A stretch of 43,275 nucleotides of DNA from Simkaniaceae bacterium (GTDB lineage Bacteria > Chlamydiota > Chlamydiia > Chlamydiales > JACRBE01). How positions within the stretch are numbered: position 1 is the first letter of the stretch; every line of letters starts with the position of its first letter. Below, piece by piece: positions 30,938 through 38,895 of this stretch. Both the position numbers and the translations under genes were made by a program. Below the pieces are notes generated by a model. The model searched no databases. It saw nothing but the letters and a program-made list of their open reading frames with translations, and was not told the origin of the DNA. The stretch lies in the NCBI GenBank assembly GCA_021734805.1, contig JAIPIG010000018.1, forward strand, positions 1-43,275, in the 5' to 3' direction.

Positions 30938-31037
30938 GCTATCTTCAATAGGTTCAAAAAGTTATGCCGGCTAAAGTCTGATAAAAATTCGAAGCGCCAT
31001 CAAAGCTAAAATCCCAATTCTTCAACTCATTTCGGTA
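30933..31037. mobile_element. MITE family A, copy 4 (right half only)
   Basis: Starts mid-element with TTTGAGCTATCTTCAATAGG and ends CTTCAACTCATTTCGGTA, followed by TA (31038-31039). It matches the right half of copy 2 and the inverse of the left half of copy 1. The left half and its TA are gone, and the HAD gene now runs into the breakpoint. Confidence 0.85.
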
Positions 31038-31110
31038 TAAATTAAAAAAAGGGTTGAAGGGTAGACATTAATTTCAAAAGTAGGAATAGGTGAAGTAGAG
31101 GGAGGGGTAT

Positions 31111-31228
31111 TAACCTGAGTTTTGAGTTTATTTCACTCATTCTTAGGGAGATCTATCTTTCTTTTTGCTTATTTTTAGAAAACTCTGTTTCTGAGCACTA
31201 TAACCAAATAAACTCGAAATTCAGGTTA
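31111..31228. repeat. Repeat E, 118 bp with 23-bp imperfect inverted ends
   Basis: Left end TAACCTGAGTTTTGAGTTTA, right end the near-complement AAATAAACTCGAAATTCAGG TTA; 18 of 23 positions pair, with a non-pairing 5-nt internal block on each side. The interior has no frame. The right end lies 2 bp before the next ATG and gives its only AGG ribosome-binding motif. A partial left end occurs at 18222. No clear target duplication. Confidence 0.5.
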
Positions 31229-31230
31229 TT

Positions 31231-32562
31231 ATGGAAAAAAGAAAGTTAGGCTATATGGAAGCGGTATGTGCCGCTACCGCTCAAAGGTGGCCAAATACTA
31301 CCACAATTGTTGCTATTGCTGAGATTCAAGGACATCTTGACGAAGAAATTTTGGTCGATGCCATTGAATTGATGTTTGAGCGCCATCCGATGCTCCATTC
31401 TGTCATGCTTGAAGAACAGGGGAATATTTATCTCCAAGACACGGCCAAATTTGATGATATTTTGATAGAGTTTTGCGATATGGCAAAACAATCGGTTGAT
31501 CGGATTGTTTCAAGAGAGATGAAAGAGCCCTTTACCCCTTCTAAAGCTCTGTGGAGAATGACAATTTTAATCGACCACACCCATAAAAAAAATAAAGTGC
31601 ATAAGGTTATTTTATCTATTCACCACTCGATTAGCGATGCAGCTTCAACCTGCCTATTCATGCATGATCTTTTTGAGATTTATGAAAAACTGGAAGAAGA
31701 TATTGATTATGAGGAGGAAGCGCTTCCATTTCTCGATTGCGTTGAAGAGCTCATTAACTCAAATAAAACCCTTGATGAATATGTGAAGGAAAAAAAGAAA
31801 CTCTTAGAATTCACTTATGATCATTTTCCATATGAGTCTGAGACAGAGTATGATAAAAGGGAAACCAAAACGATCTACGACGATTTTAGCTCTCAAGAAG
31901 TCGAAGCAATCCACCGGACAGCGCGTGAAAATAAAGTCACCGTGAATGCGCTGCTCTCAGCAGCTATGCTATTATCTTATGCTGAGCTCTTTAATCGCCC
32001 TATCAAAACGCCCATGTATACTCATGTGAATATGAGAAAGTTCTGTATTCCTGAAATTGGTAAAGAGCATTTTGGCCTTTTTTCGGGTGCCATCCGGATT
32101 AATTTCTCTATCGATCCTAAGAAGGATTCCTTAATCGATGTTGCAGAACGCTATCGGAATCAATTCGAAATCGAAATTGATTACCAAATTTTTAAGCCCA
32201 ATAAACTTCCAATGAAAACACAAGATCTCTTTCAATCAATTGAAAAACGATGGGATGAGTCAAGTCACTCTTTCCATCGCGGGATTTATATGACAAATCT
32301 CGGACAGTATACCCATCCAACGTGCTTAAAAAGACATATGATTCAGAAAATGCATTTTACAACGTGCCAACTTTCTGCTGACTTTCCTTTAGTTACACAA
32401 GTTATTACGACAGATCTAGGTATGTTTACAACCACCTCATGGACACATCCCCATATGAGCGATCAAAAGGCTAAAAGGTTTTGTGATCTTTTTAGACATC
32501 ACCTCGCAACACATTGCAATTTTGCTAAAAAGAATGATCAACTTGCAAAACAAGCTTCTTAA
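31231..32562 (+). CDS. Stand-alone condensation-domain / acyltransferase-like protein
   Basis: 443 residues of the CoA-dependent acyltransferase superfamily (NRPS condensation, PapA5, alcohol acetyltransferase). The catalytic motif is ILSIHHSISDAAS with H131, H132 and D136, preceding Ala where NRPS condensation domains have Gly. The N-terminus LGYMEAVCAATAQRWPNTTT and HLDEEILVDAIELMFERHPML follow the usual first helix pattern. The late region TPMYTHVNMRKFCIPEIGKEHFGLF is like the latch region of PapA-type enzymes. No adenylation or carrier domains are nearby, so it probably acylates an alcohol or amine of a lipid or small molecule. No recognisable operon partner: the next gene is convergent, overlapping by four bases. 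Confidence 0.75.
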   Translation: MEKRKLGYMEAVCAATAQRWPNTTTIVAIAEIQGHLDEEILVDAIELMFERHPMLHSVMLEEQGNIYLQDTAKFDDILIEFCDMAKQSVDRIVSREMKEPFTPSKALWRMTILIDHTHKKNKVHKVILSIHHSISDAASTCLFMHDLFEIYEKLEEDIDYEEEALPFLDCVEELINSNKTLDEYVKEKKKLLEFTYDHFPYESETEYDKRETKTIYDDFSSQEVEAIHRTARENKVTVNALLSAAMLLSYAELFNRPIKTPMYTHVNMRKFCIPEIGKEHFGLFSGAIRINFSIDPKKDSLIDVAERYRNQFEIEIDYQIFKPNKLPMKTQDLFQSIEKRWDESSHSFHRGIYMTNLGQYTHPTCLKRHMIQKMHFTTCQLSADFPLVTQVITTDLGMFTTTSWTHPHMSDQKAKRFCDLFRHHLATHCNFAKKNDQLAKQAS

Positions 32563-33551
32563 AATGTAAAAACAGCGGCCCAAAAAAGAGAAGCAAATGC
32601 TTGAGAGTTCCTTCCTGCAACAGTGACCCAAGTCCCAAAAAGAAATCCCATATTTTCTGAAACATTGTATTCTAAAGAGGGTGTGATACTGATTTGAGTA
32701 GATGACGGGAGTGAAACGGAAGGCGTTGTGCCTTCTTGAGTGATGCCCTTTATGCCTGAAAAAGAAGAAGCGGACTGATTGAATAGATAAAAATCGCAGG
32801 CAAAGACCCAGTTTTGGGTGATTCCATATTCTCCTGAAAAATATCCAAAAAAGCTGGTTCCGGGTTTCGCTTTGCCATCGGTCCCATACCCACCACCAAA
32901 TGCATTAAAACTCTCAACATGTGTTGGAATTCCCCAGAGCCATCCAATACTCCACTCAAGATTCAAATAGTGCCCCCAAGGTTGAAATCGTTTTTCAACT
33001 GAAAAAAGGGGCCCGAATTGAAAAGATCCCTGCCCTGTGGCATCGATTCCATTTTTATTGGGGTTTAAATGTTCATATTTTCCGGTTGGATAGAGCTGAT
33101 GTAAATCGATTTGAATATTAGGAACCCAGCTATTGGGATCATCTGTTGCAATTTGATAGCCTAAATAGATGTTTGTATCTTGTAAAAAGGCGGCACTATG
33201 ACCTTCCGAAAAATTTACAATAAATCCGGGGTAAAGTTCGAGTCCCCATCGCTCAGAGATCGCAAAGTCATAGTCAATTGTTGGATTGATACTCCATATC
33301 GTTGGGGCTTTTTTTAAAGACCAATTCGAATGATATGTTCCATAGGCGGAAGAAAATAAGATAGCAGGTTCAAGAGAGGGGTGTCCCGGCGCCATAATAA
33401 CGGGAGTCGGTGCCAAAAATGGACCGGTAAACCATGGCATGTATTCGGGTCCCGGTTTTGAAATTCCCTTTGAAGATGAAATTTTAGCATATCCAATCTG
33501 AGAAATAACCATTAAAATGAATAGAGTTGCGAACCGATAGTAAACTTTCAT
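32559..33551 (-). CDS. Putative outer-membrane beta-barrel protein
   Basis: About 330 residues. ATG 33551 gives a signal peptide (KVYYRFATLFILMVISQIGYA, cleavage after YA); the frame to 33587 adds 12 residues without gain. The mature part starts PGPEYMPWFTGPFLAPTPVI, contains APGHPSLEPAILFSSAYGTY, has many aromatic/glycine strands (YLGYQIATDDPNSW, FGYFSGEYGITQNWVFACDF) and ends WAAVFTF with a terminal Phe as in barrel proteins inserted by BamA. It resembles the MetA-pathway/phenol-type transporter-like barrel family (PF13557), from recollection of the N-terminal pattern. Substrate unknown. Confidence 0.75.
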   Translation of the reverse strand: MKVYYRFATLFILMVISQIGYAKISSSKGISKPGPEYMPWFTGPFLAPTPVIMAPGHPSLEPAILFSSAYGTYHSNWSLKKAPTIWSINPTIDYDFAISERWGLELYPGFIVNFSEGHSAAFLQDTNIYLGYQIATDDPNSWVPNIQIDLHQLYPTGKYEHLNPNKNGIDATGQGSFQFGPLFSVEKRFQPWGHYLNLEWSIGWLWGIPTHVESFNAFGGGYGTDGKAKPGTSFFGYFSGEYGITQNWVFACDFYLFNQSASSFSGIKGITQEGTTPSVSLPSSTQISITPSLEYNVSENMGFLFGTWVTVAGRNSQAFASLFWAAVFTF

Positions 33552-33662
33552 ATTTATCAAAAAATTAGGGTTAAATATACCGCTCAATCAAACACAATTT
33601 AGACAATAAATTCAATTCTAATATATACCAAAATTCTCTATAGAATAAAAATTTAGGTTATT

Positions 33663-34019
33663 ATGAGTAAAGGTATTAAGTTATCAAGATTGAAATGTAT
33701 TAGAGGTAAATATTTCTATCGCGGCACTTTTTTTAAGCTCAATCATCCGATCAAATCAACGGCAAAAGGGAAAAAAATGATGGTGCTTGCCTCTAAAACC
33801 ATTGATGGTGAGCGGAGGGTTAAACTCATTCATTTTGGCGCTTTGGGTTATGGTCATAACTATAGTGAAAAAGCAAAAAAAAGCTATCTTGCGCGCAGCG
33901 CAAAAATCACGAATAAAGAAGGTCAGTTGACTAAAGATGATCCATGGAGCGCTAATTATTGGGCGCGTAAAATTCTGTGGCCTGCGAATAAACCGGCTAG
34001 CGGACCTAAAATAACATAG
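33663..34019 (+). CDS. Small basic protein resembling a phage/giant-virus family (DUF5754-like)
   Basis: 118 residues, very basic. The middle and end have a recognisable order: a KKMMVLASKTIDGERRVKLI strand, IHFGALGYGHNYSEKAKKSY, YLARSAKITNKEGQLTKDDP and SANYWARKILWPANKP. The pattern 'IHFG...GY...KK.YL.R......DP.SANYWA...LW' is one I associate with small proteins of tailed phages and nucleocytoplasmic large DNA viruses. Function of that family is unknown to me. ATG 33663 is preceded by TTAGG. It is an isolated gene between convergent or divergent neighbours. Horizontal transfer between chlamydia and viruses sharing amoeba hosts would explain it. Confidence 0.7.
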   Translation: MSKGIKLSRLKCIRGKYFYRGTFFKLNHPIKSTAKGKKMMVLASKTIDGERRVKLIHFGALGYGHNYSEKAKKSYLARSAKITNKEGQLTKDDPWSANYWARKILWPANKPASGPKIT

Positions 34020-34025
34020 ACCTCC

Positions 34026-34907
34026 TTAGCAACAGCCGGTGCGTCTTATCCCGGAGCTGCGCTTTAATCGATCAATTTTTACTTGCAAATTTTCAGCGAT
34101 TTCTTTTTTGCCTGAATGTCCATAGTGGTTTGCTAGGCGCTGGAGCGCTGCGATTTTACAATCGATGCGGATCAAAAATCTTGAAATATCCGTTTCGATT
34201 TCTTTGATTTGATGTAACTCATATCGTTTTTCAATAATTTCTAAGATAAGGGGATCGCGAGCTAGCTCCTCGACAAATGAAGCTGCCTCAATGGCGTGTT
34301 GAATATCACCGATGCTAAGGAATTTTCTCATAAGTTCTATTGCCGGAAAATCTCTTGAATATCCGGGCGCCATTCTAATGACAGAGAGTGCTAGATTGGG
34401 ATCGGATGTAGCCCAATCATTGGGCATCGCTAAAAGCTCTTTTCCTATAATTCCCGTTTCACTGCGGTATTCACTTGAAGCATTTAGAGGACTTTTAGAT
34501 CGCATCATACCCAATTTAAACAGATCGCGAAGGTGATTTTTATGTGCTTCAAGGGTTAATCTACTCGATAAGATTCTTTTTGCAATTGTTGCAATGTGTT
34601 TTGCAATCTCTTTATTGTCAGATTCGTGCATTGTCCCGTCTTGGTATTCATAACGCTTAGCAATGTTAACGGCTGCAGGAATATCGTCTCGTTCCAGGCA
34701 TTGGGCAATCAATAGACCTCTTTGAGAAATAATGGATGTTTTCTGCTCATAAACAGTCAAAATTTTGCCCGTTTTGGGATGGCGCGCCTCTTTTGCCGTA
34801 TCTTCAATGCTTCTTAAAGTCGAGTCGATTGTCGTTTCATCTGTATTCTCTAATATAGTGTAAATCAGCGGGTTGGGTGATAGTTGAGAAGCATCTATTG
34901 CAGCCAT
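34026..34907 (-). CDS. Hypothetical helical (TPR-like) protein ending in Cys-Cys
   Basis: 293 residues, soluble and nearly all helical, with helix pairs suggestive of alpha-solenoid repeats (RGLLIAQCLERDDIPAAVNIA, MRKFLSIGDIQHAIEAASFVEE, RIDCKIAALQRLANHYGHSG). It closes with RTGCC, two terminal cysteines. AAGGAC seven bases upstream supports the ATG at 34907. No enzyme motif. Pairs of C-terminal cysteines are prenylation sites in host Rab proteins, but here they may be incidental. It converges on the DUF5754-like gene, six bases away. Confidence 0.6.
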   Translation of the reverse strand: MAAIDASQLSPNPLIYTILENTDETTIDSTLRSIEDTAKEARHPKTGKILTVYEQKTSIISQRGLLIAQCLERDDIPAAVNIAKRYEYQDGTMHESDNKEIAKHIATIAKRILSSRLTLEAHKNHLRDLFKLGMMRSKSPLNASSEYRSETGIIGKELLAMPNDWATSDPNLALSVIRMAPGYSRDFPAIELMRKFLSIGDIQHAIEAASFVEELARDPLILEIIEKRYELHQIKEIETDISRFLIRIDCKIAALQRLANHYGHSGKKEIAENLQVKIDRLKRSSGIRRTGCC

Positions 34908-35201
34908 ACATTGTCCTTTTTATCTAATTAAAATTTAAAATGGATTAAACCATATAGACTTTGTTTGTTTTTTTCTAGTAGAGCGATATGAAAAATTTTG
35001 AGGGGGATTTGCAAAATATTTTGAGATAATGTACAAATCTGTATCTACAATTTTTTTTAAAAGGAAAATTAAAATATTTTGTTATTATTGTTCATGAGAA
35101 TGGCCAAAAAATAATTTAACAAAAATTGGATTCTCTTGATTAAAATTTGACCTCAGAGTTAAGGTCATATCGTTTAAAACAACACTACCAAAGGTATCAA
35201 T
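34908..35201. other. AT-rich intergenic region between divergent genes
   Basis: 294 bp, very AT-rich, no gene. It must hold the promoters of the divergent genes at 34907 and 35202. A weak candidate for the plus strand is TTGACC (35147-35152) with TATCGT (35169-35174), overlapping a TGACC/GGTCA inverted repeat at 35148-35167. I see no repeat-family member here. Confidence 0.4.
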
Positions 35202-35411
35202 ATGAATTTCAAATCAGCAAAACTTTACGTTTTATTAGCATCTACTTTTTGTTTACTCACAGGCGTTAGAGGATATTCTAATGAAGAGACTAAACAAGAT
35301 GCATCTAAAGAAAAAGAAGTAGTGCGCGTGAGTGATGAAAAACGCTCAGAAGATAAAGATACAAAAGAAGATAGAAGAGAAGAGACACGCTCTTCTGATG
35401 AGAACGAATAG
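35202..35411 (+). CDS. Small exported charged protein
   Basis: 69 residues. Residues 1-25 form a signal peptide (KLYVLLASTFCLLTGVRG, cleavage probably after RG or GYS). The mature 44 residues consist almost entirely of Lys, Glu, Asp, Arg and Ser (DASKEKEVVRVSDEKRSEDK and on), so the exported part is intrinsically disordered and strongly charged, much like a small periplasmic or envelope-stress protein. No family is recognised. It is followed by a strong terminator. It is a real gene by virtue of signal peptide, terminator and spacing, not by homology. Confidence 0.65.
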   Translation: MNFKSAKLYVLLASTFCLLTGVRGYSNEETKQDASKEKEVVRVSDEKRSEDKDTKEDRREETRSSDENE

Positions 35412-35440
35412 TTATCTAATCCTTCAAGTATTTATAATTA

Positions 35441-35483
35441 AAAAACTTAGCCGGAGGCGATGCTTTTCGGCTAAGTTTTTTTT
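35441..35483. terminator. Bidirectional terminator
   Basis: AAAAACTTAGCCG (35441-35453) pairs exactly with CGGCTAAGTTTTT (35468-35480) around a 14-nt loop, followed by more T. It serves the small exported protein gene and the convergent lipoprotein gene, whose stop is at 35482-35484. Confidence 0.88.
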
Positions 35484-36048
35484 ATGATTTGGCTTGATCA
35501 AGGCGGTATTGATTGAAGTCGGTGATAAATTGTTGGCAGATTTCTTGCAGATTGAACTCGAGGGTGTTCATACAATGAGCCGGTGAAGCCATCCAGTTGA
35601 TGCCACCACTTTTTTTAGTTACGTAATCCTTTTGAAAAATGACGTCACTGTTGTGTTTTAGGCTAATTTGAATGTGCATTTTACCGTGGTAAATGAAATA
35701 GGTATGGGCAAAGGCGTGAAGAATTTTTCCTTCGAGAACGTAATGGGAGTTATCTTCTTCATCGAGGATGGTATACCCGGCATTGGTTAGTTCTGTTTTA
35801 AATGCATTTGTCATCCAACCGGGAATACTGTCATCGGTATGAATTTTTACAACGGGCATCCAAAGGCCATTTCTTAGAGCTCCGACATATTGACCGTATT
35901 CTCGTGCATCATCAAAAGTTGGAACGTTCAAGGCGATATGGTTAGGCTCTTGACTAGGGATGATTGGGTGATAGCTGAGGTGAGCTCTTGTAGTGCAACC
36001 GGCGAGAAGTAAGAGAGAGACAAAGCCCGGTAGAGCGAGATATTTCAT
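35482..36048 (-). CDS. Putative outer-membrane lipoprotein (YajG-like)
   Basis: 188 residues. The signal KYLALPGFVSLLLLAGCTTRA carries a perfect lipobox LAGC, so Cys18 is lipidated. The mature sequence (IALNVPTFDDAREYGQYVGA, IPGWMTNAFKTELTNAGYTI, HYVLEGKILHAFAHTYFIYH) follows the pattern of YajG / LPS-assembly-like auxiliary lipoproteins: a domain with a 'TNAFKTELTNAGY' helix followed by a beta strand. It is the sole gene of its unit, convergent with the small exported protein and divergent from the thioredoxin gene. Confidence 0.75.
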   Translation of the reverse strand: MKYLALPGFVSLLLLAGCTTRAHLSYHPIIPSQEPNHIALNVPTFDDAREYGQYVGALRNGLWMPVVKIHTDDSIPGWMTNAFKTELTNAGYTILDEEDNSHYVLEGKILHAFAHTYFIYHGKMHIQISLKHNSDVIFQKDYVTKKSGGINWMASPAHCMNTLEFNLQEICQQFITDFNQYRLDQAKS

Positions 36049-36168
36049 AACGGATTCCTACAGGTATATTTGAGTGGCCAAAGTATAGGTTACTTGAGAG
36101 ATTATGTGGAAGATCTATTGCAAGTTTTCCAAACTTCTTTCAGAATAAAAAAAATTTTGGAGTTTATT

Positions 36169-36567
36169 ATGAAAAAGTGGCTGATTATTTTATGTTGTTT
36201 AGTCGGTTGGCAGGGATTTGCCGAAGGATCATTTTCAGAGCAAGTGAAGGTGATCCGGTTAGAAGATTATGATGCGGAAGTTTTACAGGTGGCAGGGCCT
36301 GTGGTTGTTGATTTTTATGCTGATTGGTGTCCACCATGCCGTCGAATGAAACCAATTGTTTCGACTCTGGCTGAAAAGTATCAGGGAAAAGTTAAATTTG
36401 TCGCTCTCAATGTCGATAAAAGTGCAAGTTTGCGTAGTCGATTTCAATTGAGATGCATCCCAACTTTTTTATTTGTTAAGGATCAACAGCTCCTTGAGCA
36501 GCAAGACGGGAGTTTGACTCAGGAACAATTTGAAGAGAAAATTCACAAGCTATTTGGGGTTTCTTAA
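36169..36567 (+). CDS. Exported thioredoxin-like protein
   Basis: About 132 residues. ATG 36169, with TTTTGGAG upstream, yields signal peptide MKKWLIILCCLVGWQGFAEG; the frame to 36070 adds a non-secretory stretch. The thioredoxin fold has VVVDFYADWCPPCRRMKPIV with the WCPPC active site (C54, C57) and the cis-Pro in CIPTFLFV. The Pro-Pro dipeptide gives a moderately reducing site, as in cytochrome-c-maturation thioredoxins. It acts in the periplasm, probably to reduce or isomerise disulfides of envelope proteins, important for chlamydia-type envelopes held together by cysteine crosslinks. The stop is 2 bp before the next ATG. Confidence 0.88.
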   Translation: MKKWLIILCCLVGWQGFAEGSFSEQVKVIRLEDYDAEVLQVAGPVVVDFYADWCPPCRRMKPIVSTLAEKYQGKVKFVALNVDKSASLRSRFQLRCIPTFLFVKDQQLLEQQDGSLTQEQFEEKIHKLFGVS

Positions 36568-36568
36568 C

Positions 36569-37276
36569 ATGAAAGAAGAATATGTTGAATATCAAGATGG
36601 AAATGAGATCTTAGAGGCCTTTGTCGTTTCACCGAGTGAAGAAAAAAAACCGGCAGTTTTGATTTTTCCTGCATTTGCAGGGCGAGATCAATTTGCATGC
36701 GATATGGCAAGAACCATTGCAAAACTCGGCTATGTCGGCTTTGCCGTAGATATGTATGGAAAGGGGATTCATCCCAGCACGCGCAGAGAAATGTCTGAGC
36801 ATATGATGCTTTTTGTCGATGATAGACAAAAGCTAAGACAGCGCGTTCTTTCCGCATATGAAACACTTAAAAAGCTCAAAGTAGTTGATGCGCATCGCAT
36901 TGCATCGATTGGATTTTGTTTTGGAGGACTGTGCAGTTTAGATTTAGCGAGATGCGGTGTCGATCTCAAAGCGGCAGTCTGTTTTCATGGGATTCTTGCA
37001 GGACTTCCCTTAGAGATTAAGTCGCATCAGATTAAAGCAAAAATCTTAATTTGCCATGGGTATGATGATCCTCAAATTCCGCGTAAACAAATAGCATCGG
37101 TTCAAGAAGAGATGACGGCTCAAAAAGTAGATTGGCAACTGTTGATGCATGGGCAAACAATGCATGGATTTACTAATCCGGAAGCACAAGACATTGACTT
37201 TGGCATTTTGTATCATCCGATTGCTTCAAAACGTTCTTATGCGGCAATGGAAGCATTATTCAAAGAGGTGTTTTAG
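36569..37276 (+). CDS. Dienelactone hydrolase family protein
   Basis: 235 residues, alpha/beta hydrolase of the DLH family. Cys nucleophile in IGFCFGGLC (C117), acid in ICHGYDDPQIP (D166) and His in TMHGFTNPEA (H199) form the triad. The N-terminal YVEYQDGNEILEAFVVSP is the usual family start. Substrate is unknown; in bacteria without aromatic degradation such enzymes act on small esters or lactones. ATG 36569 is two bases beyond the thioredoxin stop, so it is translated from the same transcript. The end overlaps the convergent MFS gene by 17 bp. Confidence 0.88.
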   Translation: MKEEYVEYQDGNEILEAFVVSPSEEKKPAVLIFPAFAGRDQFACDMARTIAKLGYVGFAVDMYGKGIHPSTRREMSEHMMLFVDDRQKLRQRVLSAYETLKKLKVVDAHRIASIGFCFGGLCSLDLARCGVDLKAAVCFHGILAGLPLEIKSHQIKAKILICHGYDDPQIPRKQIASVQEEMTAQKVDWQLLMHGQTMHGFTNPEAQDIDFGILYHPIASKRSYAAMEALFKEVF

Positions 37277-38531
37277 ACTCAATCGATTTGTTATTAAAAA
37301 TAAATGATAGTAAAAAACCGATGATGAGGGCAATGGGTAGGGGAGTGAGCGCAATTTTGTAATCATTGACTGAGTAAATGCGCATATTTTCAATCATTTG
37401 TCCTGTCCAGCGCATATCGAGGACCATTCCGACAAAAGGCTGGATAAAGGAATCGCCCATAGAGACGATAAAATTGGTGAAGGCGATCGCCGTTGCTTTG
37501 ACATAACTCGGGTTAATTTCAATAGAGATCGTAAAATTGAGCAGTTCTGCTGAAGAAAAAAGACCAATGAGAAAAGCACAAATGAAGATGACCCAGATGG
37601 GAAGAAAATTACAATAGATAATGAGTGATAGGCAGAGGCAGGTGAGAAGCATTGCGATGCGCAGGACTAGTAAGCGTTTCTGCATGAAATCAGAAATGAT
37701 GCCAATAATGGGGCCGCCGATCAGCCATCCCATAAAGACTGTGGACATCGCATAGCCGGCAGTTGTTTTGCTGACCCCATAAGCGGTTTGAACAAAAGGA
37801 ACACCCCAAAGTCCGGCAAAGGCAGTCGTTGTAATATAAAAGCAGACGGCGATAAATGAGTTAATCCAAGCGCGCCAGTTCGTTGCAACGATTTTCACTC
37901 CTGAAAGAAGGTGGCCTTTTTTATGAGAGGTTTGTTTTTCGATGTTTTTATCTTGGATATCTTCACTTAAACTCCAATAAATGCCGACTGATAAAATAAT
38001 ACCAAAGACTCCAAATATAAAAATTGTTGTTCTCCACCCAATCATTTGAATGAGTGAGGCTAAAGGTCCTCCCCCTGAAGAGGCCCCAAGCATGGCAATT
38101 GAGTTAGCAAGACCGATGAGAAAAGCTCTTCGTCGAGGATCAAACCAATGAGAAGAGATATAGACCATAGAGACAAAGGCAAAAGCAGACCCGGCGCCAA
38201 TTAAAAAGCGTCCGAGAGCAGCGATGTTGACCGAAAAGGCAAAAGCAAAAACCATCGCACCGATTCCACAGATGAGGGAGGCGGTACTGAGAAGTTTTTT
38301 GACTCCATAGCGATCAATTAAAATCCCAACAGGCAGTTGCATTGGGGCGTAGGCGTACAAATAAAAGGCACTGATAATTCCCACAGCAGAGGCGTTAATT
38401 GAAAAAGCAAACATCAAGTTATTGACAATGACACTGGGAGAAACGCGCAAGACAAATTCATAGAAATAAAATAAAGCGGCTAATGACCAAATCAGCCATT
38501 TTAAATGATGATGTGGTTTCTGATGTGTCAT
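37260..38531 (-). CDS. MFS transporter
   Basis: 423 residues with 12 membrane segments. The start KWLIWSLAALFYFYEFVLRVSPSVIVNNL and the loop PVGILIDRYGVKKLL near residue 75 mark an MFS carrier of the sugar-phosphate/amino-acid type common in Legionella, Coxiella and chlamydiae, where relatives (Pht) import amino acids into vacuole-resident bacteria. The middle loop (SEDIQDKNIEKQTSHKKG) separates helices 6 and 7. Substrate cannot be read. It is transcribed alone and a palindromic MITE lies 88 bp upstream of its start, in the promoter region. Confidence 0.82.
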   Translation of the reverse strand: MTHQKPHHHLKWLIWSLAALFYFYEFVLRVSPSVIVNNLMFAFSINASAVGIISAFYLYAYAPMQLPVGILIDRYGVKKLLSTASLICGIGAMVFAFAFSVNIAALGRFLIGAGSAFAFVSMVYISSHWFDPRRRAFLIGLANSIAMLGASSGGGPLASLIQMIGWRTTIFIFGVFGIILSVGIYWSLSEDIQDKNIEKQTSHKKGHLLSGVKIVATNWRAWINSFIAVCFYITTTAFAGLWGVPFVQTAYGVSKTTAGYAMSTVFMGWLIGGPIIGIISDFMQKRLLVLRIAMLLTCLCLSLIIYCNFLPIWVIFICAFLIGLFSSAELLNFTISIEINPSYVKATAIAFTNFIVSMGDSFIQPFVGMVLDMRWTGQMIENMRIYSVNDYKIALTPLPIALIIGFLLSFIFNNKSIESKTPL

Positions 38532-38619
38532 GTGATGGTTCCATGGGTATTTTGTGTATTTTTAACAAGATGGGATAAAAACTCAAATCCTTTCTCTCTA
38601 TTTCTTGAAAAACTTTAAC

Positions 38620-38779
38620 CTCGACTTTGTACATTTTTCGGACGCAAGTTTTGCAAGATTTTGACATACAATCGGTTACCAATTCCTGCAATCGGCTTGA
38701 ACACGCCATTACAGGAATTGGTAACCGATTGTATGTCAAAAGATTGTGAAAATCGCGCCGAAAAATGTACAAAGTCGAG
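38620..38779. mobile_element. Palindromic MITE family C, copy 2 (160 bp)
   Basis: Same length as and inverse of copy 1 at 15922: left end CTCGACTTTGTACATTTTTC, right end its complement, inner arms around GACATACAATCGGTTACCAA. Target duplications TTAAC lie at 38615-38619 and 38780-38784. It occupies the upstream region shared by the MFS gene and the LicD-like gene (364 bp between them). A second stem-loop follows it (TTAACTCGAGTTTAA at 38780-38794). Confidence 0.88.
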
Positions 38780-38895
38780 TTAACTCGAGTTTAAGAAAAA
38801 GTCGATATCAGTAGCTTGAATTTCAGACTGAGATTTAATATACTTGGATTCCAATCCAGGATCACAGTTTAAATAATACCATTCAGGTCGGAGTT

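Noticed and set aside
38458-38772. 104-codon minus-strand frame overlapping the MFS gene start
   Set aside because: Half of it is MITE C copy 2 and the rest is in another frame of the MFS gene.
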